From the NCBI GenBank assembly GCA_030608865.1, contig JAUWDI010000067.1, forward strand, positions 1 to 6,067: a stretch of DNA of 6,067 nt, given 5' to 3'. A program made the translations under genes and the position numbers. The DNA comes from Anaerolineales bacterium. Lineage in GTDB: Bacteria > Chloroflexota > Anaerolineae > Anaerolineales > E44-bin32. A model generated the notes under the pieces. That model was not told the DNA's origin. It saw only the letters and a list, made by a program, of their open reading frames with translations, and did not search any database. Shown piece after piece: positions 1-5,468 of the stretch (position 1 is the first letter of the stretch; every line of letters begins with the position of its first letter).

Positions 1-26
1 AAGAGTTCGGGTCGAGATGACGCTGC

Positions 27-398
27 TTACTCGATAAAAATCTCGACGCGTTCACCATCTTCTTCATCCACGATATCGATGATTTTCCCGGCCATTCCCT
101 GAGTTAGCGCTTCGGCCAAGTCCTCCATAACTGCCTCTTCCTCAATCTCCGGCACGAAGCGAGCCCCCATCTTCATGCCGATATTAACCAGGCCTATCGG
201 AAGGCTAACCCGAACTGTCTCTTTCCCGGAGTTCAAGTCACTTACTCGAATACGCAACCACTGCGCTCCTCCTTCAGTGGCGCCGCTCCTGTGCTGCTCC
301 TGTTTCTTTAAGGCTCCAAGTAATTGCGTGCCTTCTTCCGCCGTGATCTTTCCCTCGTCGATCATTTTCAGGATTTTTAATCGCTCTTTGGATGACAT
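27..398 (-). CDS. Small soluble SHOCT-like domain protein, last gene of the SHOCT cluster
   Basis: This is a complete 123-residue protein without signal peptide or membrane segment, so probably cytoplasmic. Residues 4-30 form a SHOCT-like helix-turn-helix hairpin (ERLKIL, then EGKITAEE, then LLGAL), the same motif as in three other products of this cluster. A short polar linker (31-46) leads to a C-terminal domain (47-123) that begins with WLRIRV, contains VSLPIGL, and ends in an acidic VDEEDGERVEI strand. This domain is homologous to the C-terminus of the neighbouring two-TM protein. The ATG is preceded by AAGGAGG eight bases upstream (407-413), and the gap to the upstream stop is only 17 bp, so it is probably co-transcribed and translated right after it. 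SHOCT-like motifs are usually regarded as interaction or oligomerisation modules; the function here is unknown. It could be a soluble partner or competitor of the membrane paralogue, which is inference. Confidence 0.85.
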   Translation of the reverse strand: MSSKERLKILKMIDEGKITAEEGTQLLGALKKQEQHRSGATEGGAQWLRIRVSDLNSGKETVRVSLPIGLVNIGMKMGARFVPEIEEEAVMEDLAEALTQGMAGKIIDIVDEEDGERVEIFIE

Positions 399-415
399 CT
401 CATAGGCCTCCTTGT

Positions 416-967
416 CTAACCCAGGATAATTTTTACTTTTTCGCCCGACTCACCCTCGTCAACTTCAATGTAGATCGGTTGGTCGGCTGACAGACTTGCT
501 TCGAGCGCAAGTATCAGATCGTCGATCTCGGTTTCGTCTAACCCGCCAAAGGACATACCACGCCATCTTAGAATTCGTGCGGTGAGACCAAGAGGAACCG
601 GCAAGCTAATCGAAATCCTGCGCGGCCATTGTTCTTCTCCAGTTTTTATTCGTACATGGACCCATGGGGACTTATACGTAGCCGCAGACAGGATCATAGC
701 GGTGGCTCCAAGCACCAGTAATGGTCCTGCACAGACCCACCACCAGCCACCTAGCTGGCTCAGACCCCACCCCGTGACACACATTGCGAACCCAATGGAG
801 AGTGGAATCGTCCACCAATATCGCCAGCGGTTGGGATGTTTTGGAACTTCAGCCTGTGGCGTGGGTTGAGCCCCCTCCTCTGAAAGCCGGCGGGCGGCTT
901 CACTGGCATCAATCTGACCAGCATCAAGCTGATCGAGTATCTCCATGTTATTTTGATCGTCATTCAT
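416..967 (-). CDS. Two-TM membrane protein with N-terminal SHOCT-like motif and C-terminal domain shared with its neighbour
   Basis: This 183-residue protein has three parts. Residues 7-29 are a SHOCT-like hairpin (MEILDQLDAGQIDASEAARRL), followed by a Pro-rich linker. Two hydrophobic, Trp-rich segments follow at about 51-70 and 75-95, separated by a very short Gly/Trp turn, which predicts a membrane hairpin with both ends on the same side, most likely the cytoplasm. Residues 102-183 (WVHVRI, SISLPVPLGL, DDLILALEASL, IEVDEGESGEKVKI) align over their whole length with the C-terminus of the 123-residue protein encoded next. The ATG has GGAG seven bases upstream (975-978). The gap to the acetyltransferase stop is 33 bp. 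The family is not one I can name. A membrane anchor for a complex held together by SHOCT-like motifs is a reasonable inference, not a demonstrated role. Confidence 0.85.
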   Translation of the reverse strand: MNDDQNNMEILDQLDAGQIDASEAARRLSEEGAQPTPQAEVPKHPNRWRYWWTIPLSIGFAMCVTGWGLSQLGGWWWVCAGPLLVLGATAMILSAATYKSPWVHVRIKTGEEQWPRRISISLPVPLGLTARILRWRGMSFGGLDETEIDDLILALEASLSADQPIYIEVDEGESGEKVKIILG

Positions 968-1000
968 TGCGGATCTCCAACTTTAAAACTCATCGATCCT

Positions 1001-1984
1001 TTAAATTTCGCTTTCCTCGAGTTTCATCCCCATCCATGTGAGCTCGCGAATGGCTTTGAAGCCCAGTGCTTCAATTTTCTCCCGGGCGACGTCAGACGGA
1101 TAATCCAGGATGAAGTCATCAGCCAACGCTGCCGATTCCTGCATCGCTTCACAAAGAAGACCTATTTCAATTTTCTCACGCCATTCAGATTCCACAACCA
1201 TCATCAAGCGCAGCAGACGGCGCTCTAGCTCAGGCCTGATGCTCACCGCACCGGCGAGTCTCCCGGCTTCTTGCCGTACCCAGTGCTTTGGCTTCCCCAA
1301 TCCGAACAGGTTCTCGAATCCTGATGGTCGAAAAATGCTCGCAGCTACAGGGAAAGGCCATAACAACCCTTCTGGGTGCAGCCGTTTTGCCAATGCCCAA
1401 TGCTCGCACCATTCGCTGCTTGTCCGGGGTCGAACTCGCCCATGAGTATCGTCGTGCGGCCATTCTCCGTTCCCTTTTCTTAACCAAGTAGTTCGCGTTG
1501 AGAGAGTCTTAAACTCGAGGTTCTCATACAACATCCTGGCTCCCTGGTTATCACGATCAACTTGCAACATGATCCGCTTGCCCCCACTAAGGCGTGCATG
1601 ATCGATCGAAGCCATGACCAGTTTCCGCGCAATGCCCTGACGCTGGTATTCCGGCTTGACCACAACATTGGCCATCACCCAACGTTGCTGGTATCCACTC
1701 ACAGGAAGCAGGCTTGCATTGCCTACCACCTCGCCATCCTCTTCCCAAACATATCCCTGAGGGTAGGCAGCCGGGGGTAAAAACCAACGGCCTAAAAACC
1801 AACCGAGACTCCCCGCCCGGGCAAACATTTTCATACCCAGGATCATCCGCCGTCCGGAGGCGTCTAACCGCTCGGAAAACGCTTGTTCGATCAACCCGGC
1901 TAGTGCAGCCATATCGCGGCGTGGTTCTATAGGTCGGATGCCACGGTGCACAAATGGTTTACCTGCAGCGACAGCAGCGGTCAA
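1001..1984 (-). CDS. GNAT-family N-acetyltransferase with a second, degenerate GNAT-like half
   Basis: This 327-residue protein would transfer an acyl group from acetyl-CoA to an unidentified amine. The N-terminal GNAT domain is about residues 13-170. Motif A is clear: the strand ANVVVKPEYQ is followed by the acetyl-CoA pyrophosphate loop R115-Q-G-I-A119. Motif B is NQGARMLYENLEF (146-158), as in peptide or antibiotic acetyltransferases. Residues 170-327 look like a second, diverged GNAT half: they end in IEALGFKAIRELTWMGM, which resembles a closing GNAT helix and strand, but no QxxGxA loop is visible. The start is TTG. It is chosen because GGAGG lies seven bases upstream (1992-1996), and the codon shares four bases (TTGA) with the preceding gene's TGA, implying translational coupling. 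It is the only enzyme in the cluster, so it may modify a cluster protein or cell-envelope compound; this is inference and the substrate is unknown. Confidence 0.9.
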   Translation of the reverse strand: MTAAVAAGKPFVHRGIRPIEPRRDMAALAGLIEQAFSERLDASGRRMILGMKMFARAGSLGWFLGRWFLPPAAYPQGYVWEEDGEVVGNASLLPVSGYQQRWVMANVVVKPEYQRQGIARKLVMASIDHARLSGGKRIMLQVDRDNQGARMLYENLEFKTLSTRTTWLRKGNGEWPHDDTHGRVRPRTSSEWCEHWALAKRLHPEGLLWPFPVAASIFRPSGFENLFGLGKPKHWVRQEAGRLAGAVSIRPELERRLLRLMMVVESEWREKIEIGLLCEAMQESAALADDFILDYPSDVAREKIEALGFKAIRELTWMGMKLEESEI

Positions 1985-3096
1985 GATTCTCCCTCCAGAG
2001 CCTTGAGTAAAGCCTCTGCTTCTGAAACCGAAACCTTGCCTTCTTCAACCATGCGCAGGATCGTTAAACGCTCCTCATCGGTCGCAGGTTCTCCGGCGGC
2101 GCCGAATCCAGACGCTGTCCATGAGAAGGACGAGTTCGTCTTCCTTTTTTCCTTCGCTACTCTACGTTTTTCCTTTCCAATTGCTTTGCGCTCTGCACGT
2201 CGAACCGCACGGCGGACGCGCTCACCGATTCGATCTGCATCGAAGCCGTCCATCCCCGCGCCCATTACATTGAAACGCGCCTCCACTTCTGCCAGCTTCG
2301 CGTCTACCTCGGTTAGTATCTCTCCAACCCAATCTTCTTCTGAACCACCATGCATCAAACCCGTTTGAAGGCAGAGATCTCCCCCGGCCAAAAGCTCAAT
2401 ATCCGCCTTACCATCGCCAAGCTGGAAAGCGACACCCTCACCCTGCTGTCTGGTCTCCACTCCTGATGGATAATCCAGGTCGCCACCCGCTGACAAGGAC
2501 AGGTTTACAGATGACTCAGGAGGTATCCGGCAGGAAAGGTCGCTTCCAGCCTGCACTTTGGAGTGAGCGCCTTCAGGGGTCGCCAGAGTGACCAGAGCAT
2601 CTCCCCCAACAAATGCGTTCACCTGACCAGCGGCATCGTTAAGCATCAGGTCCCCCCCCACTCCTCGCAGATGGATATCACCATTGACTTTCTGAATCAC
2701 GGCGTCCCCGCCAATACGGTCGACGGTTAAATTCCCCTCAATTTGCCGGCTCTGAAAGTCCCCGCCGATCGTTTCAAAGCTCGCCGCCCCAACCCTGCGC
2801 AGGCTCAAATCTCCTCCGATCGTGCGAATCATGAACTCGTTTCTCAAATCGGTAACTCGACAGTCTCCACCGACTTCACCGACTTCGAGGCGCGCTTCTT
2901 TCGGTAAGAAAATAATACAGCCTGAGTTCGCACTGATTTCTACTCCATCCTCAATCTCATCTACTTGAAGTTTCCCTTTGTCCGGCGCCTGCGCCTCCAG
3001 GATGGGCTCATCCCGTCCTGAAAGACGTAGATCTCCGCCGATCGTCGTGATTTTCACCAGTGGGCTTTCGCCAATCTCAAGTGTCACTTTTTCCAT
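1981..3096 (-). CDS. DUF4097-type beta-repeat protein with basic linker and C-terminal SHOCT-like motif
   Basis: This is a 371-residue protein without signal peptide or TM segment. Residues 1-245 are a beta-repeat domain of the DUF4097 type: GGD occurs nine times (Asp at 22, 78, 96, 113, 131, 149, 166, 206, 240). Weaker copies lie between them at 122, 140 and 158, giving a 9-residue turn-to-turn period that suggests a regular beta-solenoid. Residues 255-320 are charged and helical, and 289-319 are strongly basic, with repeated RR, KR and EK. The end (341-367: EERLTIL, EEGKVSVSEAEALL) is a SHOCT-like hairpin. The Firmicute proteins YvlB and LiaX, linked to the LiaFSR envelope-stress response, carry a similar small domain at the N-terminus before DUF4097, so the order is reversed here. 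The start ATG has an excellent AAGGAGG eight bases upstream (3105-3111). A structural or sensor-scaffold role is plausible; no enzymatic motif is seen. Confidence 0.9.
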   Translation of the reverse strand: MEKVTLEIGESPLVKITTIGGDLRLSGRDEPILEAQAPDKGKLQVDEIEDGVEISANSGCIIFLPKEARLEVGEVGGDCRVTDLRNEFMIRTIGGDLSLRRVGAASFETIGGDFQSRQIEGNLTVDRIGGDAVIQKVNGDIHLRGVGGDLMLNDAAGQVNAFVGGDALVTLATPEGAHSKVQAGSDLSCRIPPESSVNLSLSAGGDLDYPSGVETRQQGEGVAFQLGDGKADIELLAGGDLCLQTGLMHGGSEEDWVGEILTEVDAKLAEVEARFNVMGAGMDGFDADRIGERVRRAVRRAERKAIGKEKRRVAKEKRKTNSSFSWTASGFGAAGEPATDEERLTILRMVEEGKVSVSEAEALLKALEGES

Positions 3097-3137
3097 TGTT
3101 GCAGCCTCCTTCCACTTGCCAGGTCTACATCTTCTGT

Positions 3138-3512
3138 TCAGTCAACTTCCAGGAGCTGCATTGCCTCTTCAGAAGTCAATTTCCCGCTTGCCAGGTCGTC
3201 GAGGATCTTGTGCCGCTCTTCATCATCAATCAGTTTCGTCTCAGGTCCTACCGGGAAGCCCAGCGAACGAATGATCTCTGTCAACCGTGCCCTGAGTGTA
3301 GGGTACGACATATCCAATTCAGGTTCCATTCTACTTAGCTTTCCCTCGCAGCGTACGAAGACTTCAAGAAAATTCATCTGCTCAGCGCTCAATCTCCCGA
3401 AGCGGCCAATATCGAAATGTCCATCGATCGTGGTATCGCAGTTGCGGCAATGAAAACGTGTAATCGAGAGGCTTTCATCACAAACCGGGCAGGTTGTAAG
3501 CATTTGATTCAT
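3138..3512 (-). CDS. DUF2089 protein: zinc ribbon, HTH and SHOCT-like tail, likely transcriptional regulator
   Basis: This 124-residue protein has the usual DUF2089 layout. Residues 8-25 hold a zinc ribbon with two CxxC knuckles (C8-P-V-C11 and C22-R-N-C25). Residues 41-86 form a sigma-region-4-like helix-turn-helix: LSAEQMNFLEVFVRCEG is a first helix pair and MSYPTLRARLTEIIRSLGF a classic recognition-helix pattern. Residues 97-122 are a SHOCT-like hairpin (EERHKIL, SGKLTSEEAMQLL). DUF2089 proteins are uncharacterised but are generally thought to bind DNA. As the regulator-like gene at the head of the cluster, it is the natural candidate to control the promoter upstream (inference). The ATG at 3512 is supported by AAGGAAG nine bases upstream (3522-3528) and a closer GGTGA. 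A second in-frame ATG three codons on is possible. The gap to the next gene is 41 bp. Confidence 0.92.
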   Translation of the reverse strand: MNQMLTTCPVCDESLSITRFHCRNCDTTIDGHFDIGRFGRLSAEQMNFLEVFVRCEGKLSRMEPELDMSYPTLRARLTEIIRSLGFPVGPETKLIDDEERHKILDDLASGKLTSEEAMQLLEVD

Positions 3513-3550
3513 TACTCACCACTTCCTTCATGAAAATCCATCGCCGCCCA

Positions 3551-3811
3551 TTAGACGTCAACAGATGAGTTATTCCCTATCGATGCGCTCGGACCATTCG
3601 ATGAGAACAGGGATGCTTCACCGGGCACGCCGATTCCTTTTAGCGCCTCGCCAGTCCTTATCAAGAAGCTGCCACCCGTTACGATCGCTTTTCTTAATGC
3701 GGGGGAGGCTATGCGCGGTTGCCCGGGAAGGATATGCCTTTGCCTCCCGTCCTCTAATAAGCAACCCTGATGCACATCAACAAGTAGCTTCAAATAAAAT
3801 GTGTTGTCCAT
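3551..3811 (-). CDS. Possible small hypothetical protein, first gene of the cluster
   Basis: This is an 86-residue open frame that I do not recognise. The middle (residues 36-63: ALRKAIVTGGSFLIRTGEAL, then KGIGVP) looks like an amphipathic helix followed by a turn. The last 20 residues are Ser/Asn/Gly-rich and probably disordered. One Cys (17) is present; there is no signal peptide or clear TM segment. Support for a real gene is mostly positional: TGGAG lies seven bases before the ATG (3819-3823), a good minus-strand promoter lies about 45 bp upstream of the ATG, and the stop is 38 bp before the DUF2089 start, which fits the cluster. Against it, the codons include several AGG and ATA, and the opposite strand is open as well (3565-3828). 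If it is not translated, the stretch would be a long untranslated leader of the DUF2089 gene. Confidence 0.45.
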   Translation of the reverse strand: MDNTFYLKLLVDVHQGCLLEDGRQRHILPGQPRIASPALRKAIVTGGSFLIRTGEALKGIGVPGEASLFSSNGPSASIGNNSSVDV

Positions 3812-3861
3812 TTTGGGACTCCATTTAATTTTCTAGCAATGATCCTCAATTATCTCGCTTC

Positions 3862-3889
3862 AAAATAACACGTTTTTAATAAATGTCAA
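3862..3889 (-). promoter_or_regulatory. Sigma-70-type promoter of the SHOCT-like cluster
   Basis: Read on the minus strand, there is a perfect -35 TTGACA (3884-3889), a 16-bp spacer and a -10 TATTTT (3862-3867) directly preceded by TGT, an extended -10 element. Initiation would fall near 3855. That gives a leader of about 44 bases before the ATG at 3811, with its Shine-Dalgarno inside. A second exact TATAAT on the same strand (3915-3920) lacks a good -35 at the right distance and could be an alternative start. Confidence 0.6.
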
Positions 3890-3892
3890 GTG

Positions 3893-3906
3893 TAATATTA
3901 ATATTA
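3893..3906. promoter_or_regulatory. 14-bp perfect AT palindrome next to the cluster -35 box, possible operator
   Basis: TAATATTAATATTA is its own reverse complement. It begins three bases upstream of the -35 box of the minus-strand promoter. Such a position suits a dimeric regulator. However, in so AT-rich a block short palindromes arise easily, and it may instead simply act as an UP-element-like sequence. Confidence 0.35.
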
Positions 3907-3936
3907 TTGAGTTTATTATACATTTTATTGAATTTA
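3904..3936. repeat. Two 12-bp near-identical direct repeats, 21 bp apart
   Basis: TTATTGAGTTTA (3904-3915) and TTATTGAATTTA (3925-3936) differ in one base, and their starts are 21 bp apart, two turns of the DNA helix. Relative to the predicted minus-strand start near 3855 they lie at roughly -50 to -60 and -70 to -80, where activators typically bind on one face of the DNA. A binding site for the DUF2089 protein is an obvious guess but not shown. Confidence 0.4.
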
Positions 3937-3970
3937 CAAGTAAAATAGAGGGGGAAGCCCTTGTTCCACT

Positions 3971-3998
3971 GCGAGCACAGCTCGCTTGCATATTGCAA
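3971..3998. repeat. Two adjacent small inverted repeats
   Basis: GCGAGC-ACA-GCTCGC (3971-3985) is a perfect 6-bp stem with a 3-base loop. It is followed immediately by TTGCA-TAT-TGCAA (3986-3998), a perfect 5-bp stem. There is no run of T after either on either strand, so an intrinsic terminator is unlikely. Both could be protein-binding sites or folded leader RNA. Confidence 0.4.
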
Positions 3999-4051
3999 AC
4001 ATAGGTTCAGGGTCCTTAATGATCTTCAGCTTGTGAGGGCGGGGCTATATC

Positions 4052-4070
4052 GCGCCTTGTCATAAGGCGC
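4052..4070. repeat. 7-bp inverted repeat upstream of the methyltransferase gene
   Basis: GCGCCTT and AAGGCGC are perfect reverse complements around the 5-base loop GTCAT. The hairpin ends 74 bp before the chosen ATG. The nearest T-run (4088-4092) is 17 bases downstream, too far for a terminator. It may be an operator or a leader hairpin; its role is unknown. Confidence 0.4.
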
Positions 4071-4099
4071 CATTTGCGACGTGCATATTTTTACAGATG

Positions 4100-4130
4100 T
4101 TGGCGCGATTCCACCAAAACAAGATACACT
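4100..4130 (+). promoter_or_regulatory. Weak promoter candidate of the RNA methyltransferase gene
   Basis: TTGGCG (4100-4105) and TACACT (4125-4130) resemble -35 and -10 boxes with a longish 19-bp spacer. Initiation near 4137 would leave a leader of only about eight bases before ATG 4145, which would explain why no Shine-Dalgarno is visible there. The boxes are poor matches, so this is tentative. Confidence 0.25.
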
Positions 4131-4144
4131 TCCACCGTGCACTT

Positions 4145-5371
4145 ATGTCAGAAACTCTTGAACTCACGCTAACCGGTAACGCATATGGGGGCGAATCCTT
4201 CGGCCGCGATGTCGATGGGCGCATGATCTTCGTGCCTTTCACAATCCCCGGGGAAGTAGTGCGCGTTCAACTGGTGGAAGAACACAAGCATTGGGCAAGA
4301 GCGTTGCCCGAGAAATGGGTCGAAACCTCAGACCAACGAATCGAGCCGCGCTGCCCACACTTTCGAACCTGCGGCGGGTGCCATTACCAGCACATTCCCT
4401 ACGCGCTTCAACTGGAGATCAAGGCGGATGTCGTTCGCGATCAGCTTGCACGGATCGGCGGGTTCGAGGATCCTCCTGTGCGATCACCCATCGCTTCGCC
4501 GGAGCCATGGAATTACCGGAATAACCTGCGCTTCCACCTCACCGAGGATGGCGACCTTGGCTTCGTCACCTTCGATAAGAAACGAGTGTTCCAGATCAAG
4601 GAGTGCCACCTGCCAGAGCAGGAATTAACCGATCTCTGGGCTCAGTTTGATCTCGACCCCACCAGGGCAATGGAAAATATCTCCCTGCGAAGCGGAGGCG
4701 AGGGCGAGCAGATGGTCATCATTCACGGGACGGATGCTCCGGATCTCGAGATCTCGATCGAATCCCCCACCTCCGTAGTGTGGACCAGCCCCCGTGGGGA
4801 TTTTATCCTCGCCGGTCAAGATCATTTTTATTTTGACATCAACCGGCACCAATTCCGCGTCTCCGCCCTTTCGTTCTTCCAGGTGAACTCGAAGATTATC
4901 CCGGAACTCGTTCAACAGGCGACAACATTGTTATCCATCCAGCCCGGACAAACCGTCTTCGACCTTTATGCGGGTGTGGGTTTGTTCAGCGCTGCCATCG
5001 CAGAATCCGATGTCCATGTTGTAGCTGTCGAGGAGTCTGCGCACGCATGTCGTGATTTTAGTTTCAACCTTGATCGTTTCACACACATCGATCTCTATGA
5101 AGGGGCTGTCGGCATTGCACTGCCTCAAATCGAGCCCCAGCCCGATGTTGTGCTCATCGACCCGCCGCGCGCCGGCTTGTCCAGAGCAGCGCTCGATGCA
5201 CTTCTCGAGCGCTCCCCATCACGCATCGTCTATGTTTCGTGTGATCCCGCCACGCTCAGCCGTGATGGGAAGCGTTTGCGAGCAGGCGGATACTCACTGG
5301 AGAGCATTACTCCGATCGATTTGTTCCCCCAGACATTCCACATCGAAACCATATCCCTTTGGACTATCTAG
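4145..5371 (+). CDS. rlmD: RlmD/RlmCD/TrmA-type RNA uracil-5-methyltransferase
   Basis: This 408-residue enzyme would transfer a methyl from S-adenosylmethionine to C5 of a uridine in RNA. In bacteria with the iron-sulfur form the target is usually 23S rRNA U1939 or U747. Residues 1-60 are a TRAM RNA-binding domain (GNAYGGESFGR, then VPFTIPGEVV). The [4Fe-4S] ligands are C70, C76, C79 (CPHFRTCGGC) and C154. The Rossmann domain has the SAM loop FDLYAGVGLFS (272-282), DPPRAG (339-344), the nucleophile C366 in YVSCDPATLSRD, and the base E401 in HIETISL. All key residues are present. The start at ATG 4145 gives the canonical beginning of the TRAM domain. An in-frame ATG at 4097 would add 16 residues with no family resemblance, and neither has a Shine-Dalgarno. 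Target specificity (RlmD, RlmC, RlmCD or tRNA U54) cannot be settled from sequence alone, so the symbol is provisional. Confidence 0.93.
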   Translation: MSETLELTLTGNAYGGESFGRDVDGRMIFVPFTIPGEVVRVQLVEEHKHWARALPEKWVETSDQRIEPRCPHFRTCGGCHYQHIPYALQLEIKADVVRDQLARIGGFEDPPVRSPIASPEPWNYRNNLRFHLTEDGDLGFVTFDKKRVFQIKECHLPEQELTDLWAQFDLDPTRAMENISLRSGGEGEQMVIIHGTDAPDLEISIESPTSVVWTSPRGDFILAGQDHFYFDINRHQFRVSALSFFQVNSKIIPELVQQATTLLSIQPGQTVFDLYAGVGLFSAAIAESDVHVVAVEESAHACRDFSFNLDRFTHIDLYEGAVGIALPQIEPQPDVVLIDPPRAGLSRAALDALLERSPSRIVYVSCDPATLSRDGKRLRAGGYSLESITPIDLFPQTFHIETISLWTI

Positions 5372-5433
5372 GCGAGACTTGCCCCCATCGTGTTTCTAAG
5401 CGCGCAGCTTTCGGCACCCCCTCTCTCTGGGGA

Positions 5434-5461
5434 TTGCCTTCCGCGGAAGTCGGGTTACAAT
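5434..5461 (+). promoter_or_regulatory. Promoter of the response regulator gene, probably giving a leaderless mRNA
   Basis: TTGCCT (5434-5439), a 16-bp spacer and TACAAT (5456-5461) form a good sigma-70-like promoter. The -10 ends seven bases before the ATG (5469), so transcription should begin at or within a base of the start codon. No Shine-Dalgarno precedes the ATG, in agreement. Confidence 0.5.
5438..5449. promoter_or_regulatory. 12-bp perfect palindrome in the promoter spacer, possible operator
   Basis: CTTCCGCGGAAG is its own reverse complement and sits between the -35 and -10 candidates, where a bound dimer would block RNA polymerase. It is GC-rich and perfect, but short enough that chance cannot be excluded. 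Confidence 0.35.
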
Positions 5462-5468
5462 CAATTAT

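Larger units (their letters stand above)
3812..4144. other. Divergent intergenic control region without genes
   Basis: These 333 bases separate the minus-strand cluster from the plus-strand methyltransferase. The left half (about 3825-3955) is very AT-rich and carries the cluster promoter, palindrome and direct repeats described separately. The right half (about 3956-4144) is of normal composition and holds three small inverted repeats and a weak plus-strand promoter candidate. I see no RNA gene, riboswitch or additional reading frame with support. Confidence 0.7.

Noticed and set aside
1946..2368. 140-codon plus-strand frame opposite the end of the DUF4097-type gene
   Set aside because: It is Ser/Arg/Pro-rich shadow translation of a well-supported minus-strand gene, with no domain and no context.
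2761..3045. Recurrent DNA motif CCGCCGATCGT or CCTCCGATCGT, looking like dispersed repeats or binding sites
   Set aside because: Each copy encodes the T-I-G-G-D turn of the beta-repeat protein in the same frame, so protein repetition explains it.
3565..3828. 87-codon plus-strand frame opposite the possible small protein
   Set aside because: The translation is rich in Arg, Ser, Cys and Met without recognisable structure, and no promoter or ribosome binding site fits. The minus-strand frame has better support.
4097..4144. Upstream in-frame ATG as start of the methyltransferase
   Set aside because: The extra 16 residues (MLARFHQNKIHFHRAL) do not resemble the family's N-terminus, and the TRAM domain begins right after ATG 4145.
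4625..4915. 96-codon minus-strand frame within the methyltransferase gene
   Set aside because: It lies wholly opposite conserved methyltransferase sequence and has no features of its own.
5413..5438. CCCC/GGGG stem-loop after the methyltransferase as a terminator
   Set aside because: The stem is only four to five pairs with an 8-base loop and imperfect flanks, and no T-run follows.
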